Of a DNA stretch of 64,000 nucleotides, positions 8,669-19,211 are shown piece after piece (position 1 is the stretch's first letter; every line of letters starts with the position of its first letter). The stretch is from Porphyromonadaceae bacterium (GTDB lineage Bacteria > Bacteroidota > Bacteroidia > Bacteroidales > Paludibacteraceae), in NCBI GenBank assembly GCA_012523295.1, contig JAAYIT010000151.1, positions 1 to 64,000 of the forward strand. Reading direction: 5' to 3'. Position numbers and translations under genes: made by a program. The notes beneath the pieces were generated by a model. That model saw only the letters and a program-made list of their open reading frames with translations, did not search any database and had not been told where the DNA came from.

Positions 8669-9478
8669 TCAATTATGTTTAGGATGAAACTTATTGGGAA
8701 CGAGCTTCAGCATTTCCGCAAAACAGGCTGAAAACTGCTGTGCTGACATTTTACGCACGGGATTATCCAAGTTTAATTCGTACATTTTTGCAAGCTCTCG
8801 GACTTGTTGCTTACGGAATATTTTTTTCAAAACGGTACGTGTTGGCATATCAGGAAATCGAAGCATAAAGTAAAGAAAATCAAGGTATTTCTCCTTTGTT
8901 TCAACACTTACATTGACACCCTTATTCTTGCTTATTCTCAACAGCGCAGACCAAACCGTTGGGGGTGGCATGAAACTACTCGGACTGACTTTATACATCA
9001 ATTCCAACGTATAAAATGTATGATAAAACACAACATACGGATTGTAAAAATCGCGTTGAATAAGTTTCAAGGCAGGTTCTAACTGCATTACCAAACAACC
9101 CTGAGCAAAATACTCAACATGGTGAAACATCAGAGTTTTCAGAATATCCGAAGTAATGCCGTACGGTATGTTTGAAACTACTTTAAACGGTTTTTTGGGG
9201 ATTGGAAACTGCCTAAAATCAACTCCGATTACGGTAACATTGGCGTTAGACTTAAATTTCGACTTTAATTCAGCGACCAAACGCGGGTCATTTTCAATTG
9301 CTATCACACTCCCCGCAAATTTGGCTAAATGATCGGTCAAAAAACCACGACCCGCGCCAATATCTAACACCAAATCTTTTTTCTGAATTTCGGCTAAACG
9401 AATTGCACCATGTATTAAAAGGGAATTAACGGTAAAGTGCTGTCCTGTAACTCGTACAGGAAGACGATATTTTTTCAT
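8669..9478 (-). CDS. 23S rRNA (adenine-N6)-dimethyltransferase, Erm family (Erm(F)-like)
   Basis: LPVRVTGQHFTVNSLLI, VLDIGAGRGFLTDHL, VVSNIPYGITSDILK, NPYVVFYHTFYTLELMYKVSPSSFMPPPTVWSALLRI, KKIFRKQQVREL - pattern recalled from Erm(F), not KsgA (NLPYxI). Confidence 0.85.
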   Translation of the reverse strand: MKKYRLPVRVTGQHFTVNSLLIHGAIRLAEIQKKDLVLDIGAGRGFLTDHLAKFAGSVIAIENDPRLVAELKSKFKSNANVTVIGVDFRQFPIPKKPFKVVSNIPYGITSDILKTLMFHHVEYFAQGCLVMQLEPALKLIQRDFYNPYVVFYHTFYTLELMYKVSPSSFMPPPTVWSALLRISKNKGVNVSVETKEKYLDFLYFMLRFPDMPTRTVLKKIFRKQQVRELAKMYELNLDNPVRKMSAQQFSACFAEMLKLVPNKFHPKHN

Positions 9479-9984
9479 TATGTATTTCTTTTGGATTAAT
9501 ACTGTATTGGAAGGAAATCACAGGAAGTGAAAGACAGTATTATCCGACAGAAATAGGCATGAGATTACAGCGCTAACCACCTTTGGGGTAGCGATTGCAA
9601 CACATAAACCAATCGTCCAACAACAAAATTAGAAATTGTTTTTTAATGTTTTATAGACTGCCAATCACTTAGTTGGTAGTCCAAGCTCTCCATGCGTACA
9701 TAATGAAATTATTTTTTTACAAAGGTAAGAAAGAATTGCCTGCGCACAACAATCGATTAAGCAATTTTTAGAGTTTTTTGGTTAACTGATTTTGTACTTT
9801 TGCTGATTATCAGGAATTTAATTTAATCAAAGACAAAACTCGCGGGTTAAGTAATATCGTGCTATCGAGAGTAAATTGTAAATTTTATGCCCTCTTTTGG
9901 CTCCGGTTTGTCCACGTTAGGCTTTGGCAGAGTTTTTTGCAAAATAAATAAGTCCGATAAAGAGAAGAAACAGTTTCGTTTTTT

Positions 9985-10695
9985 TTAATTAAATAAATAA
10001 GATATGCCAAAAGTAGTGAAAAAACGTTTATCTACAGCAAATATCGAGTGTCCGATAGCAAAGTCAATTTGTAGTACAGGACTGAGCAAATACAAAATTC
10101 CTGTGTCAAAATTATGTTCTTGGGTAAAATGGCTAACGGTCGAAAAGTACTCGACGAATGTCGAAATTTTATCGATTGGTGTATAATAAAAACCTAAAGA
10201 TAATGTCAGGTTCTCAAAACTTTCCGATTGACCGATATTGTATCCGACTGCAAACTTATCTGTAAGTTCATTTTCGAAAGCAAGTTTTAATTCGGTCGAA
10301 ATTTTATTTTCTTGAAAATCGTTGCTTGCTAATTTACCGAAGGTGGCATAACCCACGAGAGTCATGGAAGGAATCCATTTTTTTTGTTCTAAAATTCGTT
10401 GTTTTGCACTTATGGTTAATGGTTTAAGTCCAAATAAACCGTTTTCTTTTCCTGCATCTATCAGTAAACGTATTTCGGTAGAATTTGTAGCGCCGTAACG
10501 TAACATCAAATTATTCACGAAAGTTTCCTTTGCCAGGGTGATACCATTTTCAATTTGGAACGCGTTTTTTGTTAACGTATAAGTACCGTCACTTTGGTCA
10601 GGACGATCGGTATTAATACTTACCGATTGTGCCAAACAGTTTAATGTTGATAAACAACAAATTATTAAAACTAATATTATCCGGTTTCTATGCAC
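9985..10695 (-). CDS. Outer-membrane transporter-like protein (phenol MetA-degradation/'transporter' beta-barrel family)
   Basis: Signal peptide; ISTDRPDQS-type N-terminus (INTDRPDQSDGTYTLTKNAFQIENGI) and beta-strand-rich pattern. Confidence 0.65.
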   Translation of the reverse strand: MHRNRIILVLIICCLSTLNCLAQSVSINTDRPDQSDGTYTLTKNAFQIENGITLAKETFVNNLMLRYGATNSTEIRLLIDAGKENGLFGLKPLTISAKQRILEQKKWIPSMTLVGYATFGKLASNDFQENKISTELKLAFENELTDKFAVGYNIGQSESFENLTLSLGFYYTPIDKISTFVEYFSTVSHFTQEHNFDTGILYLLSPVLQIDFAIGHSIFAVDKRFFTTFGISYLFN

Positions 10696-10908
10696 AGGCT
10701 TTGTTTTATAAGTTGAAAGATAACGTCTTATTTACGCAACAAAAATACATGTTTCGCCAATATAAAGTTTATAAACTTTGCCAATTATCTTTGTTAATAT
10801 CCACTTTATGTTGTTTTGTTTCAGTAAATCAGTTATATAACAAGTATCAAGTTAAAAATAAAAAATTGCCATTACGAATTTTGCTTGAATTTGGTTTTCA
10901 AACTTGGA

Positions 10909-12255
10909 TTAAATCCTCAAACTCTCTACTACCTCCATCCATGCTTCCTTTTTTTCTTTTTTGAAGCTCCTTATAGATTTCATTTTTATAATTCCTTTCC
11001 ACCATTTTCTCCAATAACTTCCAAAATAGAATAGAATGGGTGAAGACAAAAGATATATAAGCGCGATTGTCCAATTTCCACATATAATTCCTACTAACAG
11101 GAACTGAATAATGTAAAATAACGGTACGATAAATATCCCGCAAACGACTCTGATAGAGCTGATAAACTGCTTATCTTTTACTACTTTCAGAAGTTTTTTG
11201 TAGATAAGGATTGGGAAAACGGTATTCAATATTCCTATTAAAGCTATAGGGAAAGTGAGGGTTAAAAGCAGCGTTCTATTAATAATTGACGATGAGCTTA
11301 AAGTCTTATTTCTCAAATCTTTAGTTGAAAGTCCTTTTGAGTTTAGTGAATTTATAAGGTTTTTTAGGATATTTATTTTTTCAACATATTCCTTGGGTTT
11401 ATTTTCCTTCAATTCTTTTACTTCACTGATAATCTGTTGTGAAGCACGAATAATTCCATCTTGTCCCGGAAAAGATTTTCTTTTCAACTCTTTGGCTTTC
11501 AAATCAATCCATGCAGAAATTTCTTCATAATCCTCTTCCGGAATATCTACCACATATTCACGTAAACGAGCATCCATGTCGTTGCGAAGCTGATTGATAG
11601 CCTGATTTTCATCTCGCAGGTAAAGTTTCTTATAGTCAGCTACTTTCAGAGGCTTTCCGTAGGTGATATACAGATCCGAAAGAAAACTGTCTTTTGCCGT
11701 GTAATAAAACGCCATCGGAACAATGTGCGTATCAAGCTCGAAATCATTTTTGGCTTCGGTAGGTAGTGCGATTCGCGGAATTGCTTTTTGCAAAGGCAAT
11801 AAATTCTGATACGGATTGAAACGGGCTTCGGGAAACAGGCAAATCGGGTTACGTTTTTTCAGAATCACACCACATTGCTCGAAAATTTCTTGATTTTTGC
11901 TCAGATTTTCCTTCCCATCGCGAATTCTGTAAACAGGCATTATGCGTAAAAAATGTAAAATTTTTTCGGTTTTCTTTTTGAAAATATCAGCTCTGGCTAA
12001 AAATACAACTTGATTCTTAACATTTTTATACACCAAAATCAATGCATCAATCAGCGCGTTTCGGTGAGTAGGAGCATAAATTATCGGTTTACCATGCGGG
12101 ATATTTTCTTTTCCGGTAATTACAAATTTTCGGAAATGGAGTCGCAAAACACTGTTCACAAGGAGTTGGCTTAAAAAATAACTCAATCCCCATTTTTTGA
12201 AAGTAAAATTGTCAAATGATTTCTTGCCGCCTTTTTTGTCCATGAGATTTATCAA
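10909..12255 (-). CDS. 1-acyl-sn-glycerol-3-phosphate acyltransferase family protein (PlsC-like)
   Basis: HRNALIDALIL (NHxxxxD-like), FPEARFNPY, IPRIALPTE, C-terminal TM helices. Confidence 0.8.
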   Translation of the reverse strand: MINLMDKKGGKKSFDNFTFKKWGLSYFLSQLLVNSVLRLHFRKFVITGKENIPHGKPIIYAPTHRNALIDALILVYKNVKNQVVFLARADIFKKKTEKILHFLRIMPVYRIRDGKENLSKNQEIFEQCGVILKKRNPICLFPEARFNPYQNLLPLQKAIPRIALPTEAKNDFELDTHIVPMAFYYTAKDSFLSDLYITYGKPLKVADYKKLYLRDENQAINQLRNDMDARLREYVVDIPEEDYEEISAWIDLKAKELKRKSFPGQDGIIRASQQIISEVKELKENKPKEYVEKINILKNLINSLNSKGLSTKDLRNKTLSSSSIINRTLLLTLTFPIALIGILNTVFPILIYKKLLKVVKDKQFISSIRVVCGIFIVPLFYIIQFLLVGIICGNWTIALIYLLSSPILFYFGSYWRKWWKGIIKMKSIRSFKKEKKEAWMEVVESLRI

Positions 12256-12331
12256 ATTTGCATATTTGACCGCAAATGTTCTAAGTTGTTTGATTTATAT
12301 GTTTATAGTCAAAGTCTGATTCTCTATACAA

Positions 12332-13174
12332 TCATTTATTTTGTGCTTCCAAAAGCTCTGACTTTCTCTCCGAAATCATCTTCTCAGCAGCCTTGTAACC
12401 GTATTGATAAATGGATTGATACGCGTCGTAGCTAAATTCATGATATTTTTCAATGGCTTCAGGTTCTATCAAAATATCACATAGGTTTCTGCCGGGCTGT
12501 GAGTTTTGATGTTGCGCTACTCGAAGCGATTTCACAAGTGTTTCTCGGGATTTAAGTGGTTTTTTTAGCGGAAGCAGCGGAATTACATCCGAGCCAATTA
12601 CAATTTCACAACTGTCACGAAGTGGCTGTGCAGGGATATTGTTTAATAATCCGCCATCCACATACATCATGTTGTTGATTTTCATTGCATTAAATATTCC
12701 CGGAATACTGCATGATGCGGCGATCCAGATATCTAATTTTTCACTGTTGCTGATAATTTCCCATTTCCCGCTTGTCAGGTTGGTAACACAGACGTGCAGC
12801 GATTTTTCAAGTTTGAGAAAGCTGTTGTTGGGAATAAACTCGTTCATCACCGAGAAAATGGTGTTGTGATTGGATAGTCCGGATTTCCAGAAAGTAGGCT
12901 GAAACTGCATAATGTGGGTTATCCGATACAGTTTGCCTTCTTTGATAAACTGAAGCATTTGTTCCGGTTTGTAACCTGCTGCATACATGGCGCCGATAAT
13001 GCTGCCCATACTTGAACCAGAAACGGCTTCCGGAAAAATCTGATTGTCTTCAAGCGCTTGCAGCACACCGATATGAGCAAATCCCAAAGCACCGCCGCCA
13101 CTTAAGCAAATCCCGATTTTGTGTTTGGGCTCTTTCCCGGATATAAGCGAATAAATTTCTTTAAGTTTTTTCAT
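12332..13174 (-). CDS. Patatin-like phospholipase family protein
   Basis: ICLSGGGALGFAHIGVLQAL, GSSMGSIIGAMYAAGY, DGGLLNNIPAQPL; start chosen at internal MKKLKEIY (ORF track opens at 13240). Confidence 0.9.
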   Translation of the reverse strand: MKKLKEIYSLISGKEPKHKIGICLSGGGALGFAHIGVLQALEDNQIFPEAVSGSSMGSIIGAMYAAGYKPEQMLQFIKEGKLYRITHIMQFQPTFWKSGLSNHNTIFSVMNEFIPNNSFLKLEKSLHVCVTNLTSGKWEIISNSEKLDIWIAASCSIPGIFNAMKINNMMYVDGGLLNNIPAQPLRDSCEIVIGSDVIPLLPLKKPLKSRETLVKSLRVAQHQNSQPGRNLCDILIEPEAIEKYHEFSYDAYQSIYQYGYKAAEKMISERKSELLEAQNK

Positions 13175-13345
13175 TGAAAGGGTATGTTTGATTCTGCAAA
13201 TATACTCGAAAAGTGTTAATGGAATTGAAAATAAAAGCAAAATAAATGAAATAATGATATTTTGGGGTAATTTTGTGAGGAATTATATTAGGAATTATGC
13301 TTAAATCCTAAAGATAGGGCTATTAAGTTCGTATTCCAATAACTA

Positions 13346-13371
13346 CTGACAGGTGTTTCAAACACTGTCAG
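13346..13371. repeat. CTGACAG-type palindrome
   Basis: CTGACAGgTGTTTcAAACACTGTCAG; related palindrome at 20654-20681. Confidence 0.55.
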
Positions 13372-13435
13372 AGTTTAAGTCAAACATTCAAACCCGCCTT
13401 CGGACGGGCAGGCATTCAAACATCCAAACATCCAT

Positions 13436-15613
13436 ATGAAACACTTTTTTTCACTTATCCTATTTTTCTTTGTTTTCCACCTTGTTTCGGCAGATTTGTT
13501 GACCGATATTACCGATGGAAAATACCGCGCGAAATCCGTTCCCGGGATGAAATCTATGAACGATGGAGAGCATTATACCTTACTTGAAAACAACAAGTTA
13601 ATTGTAAAATACAGCTATAAAACCGGGAAAGCCGTAGATACAATTTTTAATGCTTCAACGACTAAGTTGAATAAGTTAGAGCAGATTAAAGGGTATGATT
13701 TTAGCCCGAATGAGTTGAAAATTTTGGTTTACAATGAGCAAAACTTTCGTTATAGACGAACTTTCACATCGGAATATTATGTGTTTGATGTAAAGCGAAA
13801 TGAACTGAAACCGCTTTCAGAAAACGGACCACAGGAGGTTCCGCTTTTCTCTCCGGACAGTCGATATATTGCTTTTGCAAGGGAAAATAATCTCTATTTG
13901 CACAAGCTTGATTTCGGAACGGAAAGTCCTATAACAAAAGATGGTGAATTTGGTACAATTATCAACGGAACACCGGACTGGGTGTACGAGGAGGAGTTTG
14001 TAGCCACGCGTTATTTTGTTTTCAGTCCTGATAGTAAATTGCTCGCTTTTGTCAGGTTTGATGAAACTGATGTGCCAACTTATCAGATGCAACGCTATTT
14101 GGAAAGTCCGGTAGAGCAGGACGGTATTCCGCTTTATCCTACCTTTCAATCTTTTAAATACCCGAAAGCCGGACAGCCCAATTCGAAAGTGAGTGTGTGT
14201 GTGTATGATGATTTTTACAAATCGGTAAAAACAATCAATTTAGGCGTAGAAGATTCTGATTTTTATATTCCAAGAATAAAATGGACTCGGGAGCAGGAAA
14301 AATTGGCGATTTTTGTTCTTAATCGAAATCAGAATCAGTTGGATATGATTTTTTCGAATCCGAAATCGTTGGTCTCCAAACTGATGCTTCGTGAAAATAA
14401 TAAATATTACGTGGATTTTGAGAATATCGACGACATACATTTTACAAATGACGGAAAATATTTCACCTTTGTAAGTGAACGAGATGGCTGGCGACATGCC
14501 TATCTGTACAATATCAATGGTTCTTTAAACAAACAATTGACTCAAGGGAATTTTGATGTAACTAAAGTATATGGTTTTGACGATGCCGGGCAAGTACTTT
14601 ATTATCAATCCGCTGAAATTTCACCTTTACAACGTGATGTGTATTCAACTGATGCAAAAAACAGAAAAACACGATTGACAGATGGGAAGGGATTTCATAA
14701 TGCCTCATTCTCAAGTAGTTTTGCCTATTTTCTGGACGATGCATCCGAGCTGAACAAGCCCAATATTTTCACCATTCGGAATAATAAAGGCGAAACGCTC
14801 AGAACGCTTGAAGACAATGCGAAATTAGCGGCAGATTTTGACGCGTTAAATCTTCCTAAAAAAGAGTTTTTCAAATTCACAACTTCGGAAGGTGTTGCGC
14901 TGAATGGCTGGATGATAAAACCGCAAAACTTCAATCCAAACATAAAATATCCGGCTTTAATGGTGCAATACAGCGGACCAAATTCTCAGGAAGTGAAAGA
15001 CAGTTGGAAAATAGGCTGGGAGTATTATTTAGCTTCACAAGGGTATGTGGTCGCGTGTGTTGACGGGCGTGGTACGGCTGCTCGTGGTTCGGAATTCAGA
15101 AATTCGACCTATATGCAATTGGGGGTTTTGGAGACGAAAGATCAGATTGAAGGGGCAAAATACCTGGGTAATCAAAGTTTCGTGGACAAAAACCGTATCG
15201 GAATCTGGGGTTGGAGTTACGGTGGATTTATGACTTTGAATGCTATGAGCACCGATGAAAAGATTTTTAAAGCCGGAATTTCAGTTGCACCTGTTACAGA
15301 CTGGCGACTATACAATTCGGCTTATACCGAGCGTTTTATGCGTCAGCCAAAAGAAAATAACGGTGGTTATGATGCCGGTTCGCCATTAAAACACGCCGAT
15401 AAATTTTCCGGAAATTTGCTGATAATTCATGGCACGGCAGATGACAATGTGCATGTCCAAAACACATACCTTTACCTCGATGCGTTGCTAAAAGCCGGCA
15501 AACAAGCGGAACTCTATCTTTACTCCGATAAAAACCACAGCATTCTCGGGAAAGAAACGAGAAGGCATTTGTATAAAAAGAAATTTGACTTTTTAGAGCG
15601 TGCGCTCAAGTAA
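13436..15613 (+). CDS. Dipeptidyl peptidase IV (S9 family serine peptidase)
   Basis: Signal peptide; beta-propeller; GIWGWSYGGFMTL nucleophile motif; GTADDNVHVQNTYLYLDALLKAGKQAELYLYSDKNHSI. Confidence 0.93.
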   Translation: MKHFFSLILFFFVFHLVSADLLTDITDGKYRAKSVPGMKSMNDGEHYTLLENNKLIVKYSYKTGKAVDTIFNASTTKLNKLEQIKGYDFSPNELKILVYNEQNFRYRRTFTSEYYVFDVKRNELKPLSENGPQEVPLFSPDSRYIAFARENNLYLHKLDFGTESPITKDGEFGTIINGTPDWVYEEEFVATRYFVFSPDSKLLAFVRFDETDVPTYQMQRYLESPVEQDGIPLYPTFQSFKYPKAGQPNSKVSVCVYDDFYKSVKTINLGVEDSDFYIPRIKWTREQEKLAIFVLNRNQNQLDMIFSNPKSLVSKLMLRENNKYYVDFENIDDIHFTNDGKYFTFVSERDGWRHAYLYNINGSLNKQLTQGNFDVTKVYGFDDAGQVLYYQSAEISPLQRDVYSTDAKNRKTRLTDGKGFHNASFSSSFAYFLDDASELNKPNIFTIRNNKGETLRTLEDNAKLAADFDALNLPKKEFFKFTTSEGVALNGWMIKPQNFNPNIKYPALMVQYSGPNSQEVKDSWKIGWEYYLASQGYVVACVDGRGTAARGSEFRNSTYMQLGVLETKDQIEGAKYLGNQSFVDKNRIGIWGWSYGGFMTLNAMSTDEKIFKAGISVAPVTDWRLYNSAYTERFMRQPKENNGGYDAGSPLKHADKFSGNLLIIHGTADDNVHVQNTYLYLDALLKAGKQAELYLYSDKNHSILGKETRRHLYKKKFDFLERALK

Positions 15614-15628
15614 AGTTTCCGGCGTTAT

Positions 15629-17158
15629 TTATGAAGTTCTGTTCAGCTTATAGATATCACTTCGTCGGTCTCTCAGGTTTCTGACACTTCCAAACTGATT
15701 CAGTTCGCTCAACAAATCCAAATCCACGTCGGCAATCAGTATCATTTCGGTATTGGGTGTCGCTTCGGCTTTAATTCCGTTAGTTGGGAAAGCGAAATCG
15801 CACGGTGTAAATACCATGGATTGAGCGTATTGAATGTCCATGTTGTGCACTTTCGGCAGGTTGCCCACGCATCCGGCAATAGCGACGTAGCACTCGTTTT
15901 CGATGGCGCGTGCCTGAGCGCAGTTTCTTACACGCGAGTAGCCGTTTTGCGTATCGGTAAGGAAAGGCACGAAAAGAATATTCATTCCTTCATCGGCAAG
16001 CAGGCGCGAAAGTTCCGGAAATTCCACATCGTAACATATCAAAATGCCGATTTTTCCGCAGTCGGTATCAAACGTTTTCAGGTTATTTCCGACCTGCATT
16101 CCCCACACGCGCGCTTCATCGGGTGTTACGTGAATTTTTTCGTATTTCTCACGTGAACCGTCTCGGCGGCAGAGATAACCTACGTTATAAAGGTGATTAT
16201 TACGTACTTCCGGCATGCTTCCGGTGATAATATTGATGTTGTATGAAATAGCCAATTCCGACATTTGATTGACAATCGTATCTGTGTAAGTTGCCAATTC
16301 GCGGATAGCGCTCGGTTCGGCCAAATGGTTGTAGCGAGCCATCAGAGGCGCGTTGAAAAACTCGGGAAACAGCGCGAAATCGGAATGATAGCCTGAAACG
16401 GCATCGACGAAAAATTCCGCTTGCTGCATCATGTCGTCCAAGTCCCTGTAGGATCGCATTTGCCATTGGATAAGCCCGAGTCGGACAATCTTTTTGGCTA
16501 CTGTCGCTTCATCGCTCGGCTCCTCGTAGTAAATATTGTTCCAACGCATCAATACGGCGTACTCGTTACTCTCTTCATCGCCTTCCAAATAACCGCGGAG
16601 TATTCGGACAGCTTGGAAGTTATTGGAAATCTGAAAGTTGAGAACAGGATCGTCCATCTCTTTCAAACGGACGCGCTTGATATAATCACGTGGCGTAAGC
16701 GTGTCGGCGTAAAGATGGTAATTCGGCATTCGTCCGCCGAAAATAATGGATTTCAGGTTCAGGCGTTCGCAGAGTTCTTTTCGGTAATCGTACATTCGCC
16801 GTCCTAAACGGAGCCCTCGGTATTTCTTCCCGATAAAAACTTCGATGCCGTACAGCACATCGCCTTTGGGATTATGTGTTGAGAACGTATTGTCGCCTGT
16901 GATTTGTTTATAGGTGTGATTGTCGCCAAATTTATTGTAATCCACAATGATAGATAGGGCGCATCCGGCTAATTTCCCGTTTACTTTAATTACCACCTGC
17001 CCTTCGGGAAAGATTTTGATAAGTTTTTCAATCTGACTTTTTGTCCAATACGCACCGGGTTTATCGGTGTAAATGTCAATCATCATTTGTTTCAACTCAT
17101 CGTATTCGTCAATGCTTAAATAACTTAACTCAATATTTTCAATATTACTTATGTCCAT
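15629..17158 (-). CDS. Bifunctional GNAT N-acetyltransferase / carbon-nitrogen hydrolase (nitrilase superfamily)
   Basis: N-terminal GNAT (KYRGLRLGRRMYDYRKEL), C-terminal nitrilase fold (FPEFF, EKIHVTPDEARVWG, GILICYDVEFPELSRLLADEG); likely start MDISNIE. Confidence 0.9.
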   Translation of the reverse strand: MDISNIENIELSYLSIDEYDELKQMMIDIYTDKPGAYWTKSQIEKLIKIFPEGQVVIKVNGKLAGCALSIIVDYNKFGDNHTYKQITGDNTFSTHNPKGDVLYGIEVFIGKKYRGLRLGRRMYDYRKELCERLNLKSIIFGGRMPNYHLYADTLTPRDYIKRVRLKEMDDPVLNFQISNNFQAVRILRGYLEGDEESNEYAVLMRWNNIYYEEPSDEATVAKKIVRLGLIQWQMRSYRDLDDMMQQAEFFVDAVSGYHSDFALFPEFFNAPLMARYNHLAEPSAIRELATYTDTIVNQMSELAISYNINIITGSMPEVRNNHLYNVGYLCRRDGSREKYEKIHVTPDEARVWGMQVGNNLKTFDTDCGKIGILICYDVEFPELSRLLADEGMNILFVPFLTDTQNGYSRVRNCAQARAIENECYVAIAGCVGNLPKVHNMDIQYAQSMVFTPCDFAFPTNGIKAEATPNTEMILIADVDLDLLSELNQFGSVRNLRDRRSDIYKLNRTS

Positions 17159-17302
17159 GTTTTGTGATTTTTTTTTAACTAAAGATACAAAATTAATCAA
17201 ATATACGCTGATTTCTGGATTATTTAAAGCAAAAAACAACTTTAGCATTAAAACACAAAAGTTGTTCTATATCTCAAAATCTAATATTAAAGATACCAAC
17301 AA

Positions 17303-17424
17303 TTCGCTTCGCACTTATCCCGATTTCGCTTTGCTCATCGGGATGAAAACGTTTCGCTTCGCACTTATCCCGATTTCGCTTCGCTCATCGGGATGAAAAC
17401 GTTTCGCTTCGCTCAACGTTTTCA
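17303..17424. repeat. 50-bp tandem repeat, 2 full copies plus partial
   Basis: ttcgcttcgcacttatcccgatttcgctttgctcatcgggatgaaaacgt x2 (17303-17352, 17353-17402; one t/c difference) followed by ttcgcttcgctcaacgtttt. Confidence 0.9.
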
Positions 17425-18606
17425 ATTCCGAACTGACTTCCTGAAATCTCCCGGCGACATCCCGGTTTCTTTCTTAAATGACCTGTAAAAACTGCTTTCG
17501 CTCGCAAATCCCGACATAACCATAATATCATCCAACGTCAGCTCACCATCAGCACCCGCGAGCATTAGTTCTTTCGCTTTTTCTGTCCGGAACCGATTGA
17601 TTAAATCCGCGAAATTGGTGTGGAAATACTCGTTACACAGTCTTGACGCGTACGTCCGATTGGTGTTGAGTACCGCCGCCAAATCGGTAATCCGCAAATC
17701 GGGGTTGGTAAAGATTTCATCTTTTTTTAGCAGTTCAATAAGTTGGGCGCACTGTGTCTCAAAGTTCTTTGGGAGTTGAATTTGTTCACTTTCCGTTTCT
17801 ACTTCCGCTTCTTCAGCCGGCTGATTCAAATCTTTCTGAAAATCTTCAATCGTAAATCGTTGCTTGTAGCCGAAATAGCCCAATCCAAACAAATACAGAG
17901 AATGCGTAACCGACGGAATGGCAAGGAGCCACGGATGGGTTACAAAATAATCTTTACCTACTGCGCTCGAAATAAGCGAGATAGCCGATGCAAGCACAAA
18001 GAAAATTAACAGCCATTTGATAGGTGTAAGGTCTTTTCCGCCCGTATTGGAGTAGAAATCTTTGATTTTAGCATTGTAGGCAATAATAAGTTTTAGCCCG
18101 AAAAACAAAACTAAAATTACTTGCGGAATAAATATTACGCGAAACAGCGTTAATCGGAGCATTTGCAAACGGACCAATGGCGTATAGTCGGTTTCGTACT
18201 CCGGTTTGTGATACATCACACCATGGATAAACGTATCTAATTCCGCCTGTGACATCAGTATAAATATTATAGCGGAAAATAGAGCTAAACTCAGCGATGG
18301 TATAATCAGCCAAATCCATTTCCATTCTATTCGGGTGTCTTTCGTCAGCAGTCGGATGTAATAGTAATAGAGCGGATAGCCGGCAAGCGAAGTAAAACAC
18401 CAAATACTGTCAAAAAATGTGTAAAGTTCGTATTGGTGATTGAAATAGAGCGCGTGAACAAAATAATTGATAATGGAAATACTAAGAAAAAAGGAAAGAA
18501 ATCGCTTTGATAAGTTGCTGTTCTGCTTATCGATAAGTAATATTATTACCCAAAACAAGCAGACAAACATGGGCATTATGGAGAAAATTATGTGTGACAT
18601 GTGCAT
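17422..18606 (-). CDS. AraC-family transcriptional regulator with N-terminal 7-TM-like membrane domain
   Basis: Seven hydrophobic segments; C-terminal HTH_18: FADLINRFRTEKAKELM...LTLDDIMVMSGFASESSFYRSFKKETGMSPGDFRKS. Confidence 0.9.
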   Translation of the reverse strand: MHMSHIIFSIMPMFVCLFWVIILLIDKQNSNLSKRFLSFFLSISIINYFVHALYFNHQYELYTFFDSIWCFTSLAGYPLYYYYIRLLTKDTRIEWKWIWLIIPSLSLALFSAIIFILMSQAELDTFIHGVMYHKPEYETDYTPLVRLQMLRLTLFRVIFIPQVILVLFFGLKLIIAYNAKIKDFYSNTGGKDLTPIKWLLIFFVLASAISLISSAVGKDYFVTHPWLLAIPSVTHSLYLFGLGYFGYKQRFTIEDFQKDLNQPAEEAEVETESEQIQLPKNFETQCAQLIELLKKDEIFTNPDLRITDLAAVLNTNRTYASRLCNEYFHTNFADLINRFRTEKAKELMLAGADGELTLDDIMVMSGFASESSFYRSFKKETGMSPGDFRKSVRN

Positions 18607-18894
18607 GCATCTTTAGTGTTTACAAAAACAAATAAATTTGTCGGTTTTTTCAAAATATTTACGAATTGGGAATGAAATTTTACGAAATGACAACCTTTTA
18701 ACTCTGTAAAGGGGTACATTTGTTACAATATATTGAATGTACTCAAAATTACGTGATAAAAGGGTTTTTCGTATGATTAACCTGCTTTTTTTGAGTTGTC
18801 CGAAATCCAATATTCACATATTTTAAAACAATATTAACCGACAAAAAAATGTCTGTGAGGCAATTCCTTAAATAAACTTCTGCGCAGTTAAAAT

Positions 18895-18969
18895 ACGACC
18901 CCATAAGATGTTTGCAAGCTGTATATCGTTGTATATCAACTGTATAAATATTTTGGTCGGTCGGTAATG
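18895..18969 (+). repeat. Direct repeat, left copy, flanking BspA-like gene
   Basis: acgaccccataagatgtttgcaagctgtatatcgttgtatatcaactgtataaatattttggtcggtcggtaatg; right copy at 20701-20786. Confidence 0.9.
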
Positions 18970-19211
18970 TTAATTTATAGTGGTTTAGCAAGAAGTTATC
19001 TTGACTTTTTGATTTTTAAGGAAAATTCCAGCGGAATTTAATAGTTACAGCTAATTTCAGCATCAAATATTCGACCCCAATCGGGTGCGTACCTAAAAAA
19101 CATTCATTTGGCTACAGATATTAGGCTTCTCTGTAGCCAAAAACAACCATATACAACAGATTATTAATAAGTCAAGACGACTTCAAGATAAAAATTAAAA
19201 AACATACGATT

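Noticed and set aside
8669-9478. KsgA (16S rRNA dimethyltransferase) assignment
   Set aside because: The motif is SNIPYGITSDI with Erm(F)-like flanking sequence rather than KsgA-type NLPYxI; the overall pattern matches Erm.
17303-17424. Possible CRISPR repeats
   Set aside because: The 50-mers are directly contiguous with no spacers.
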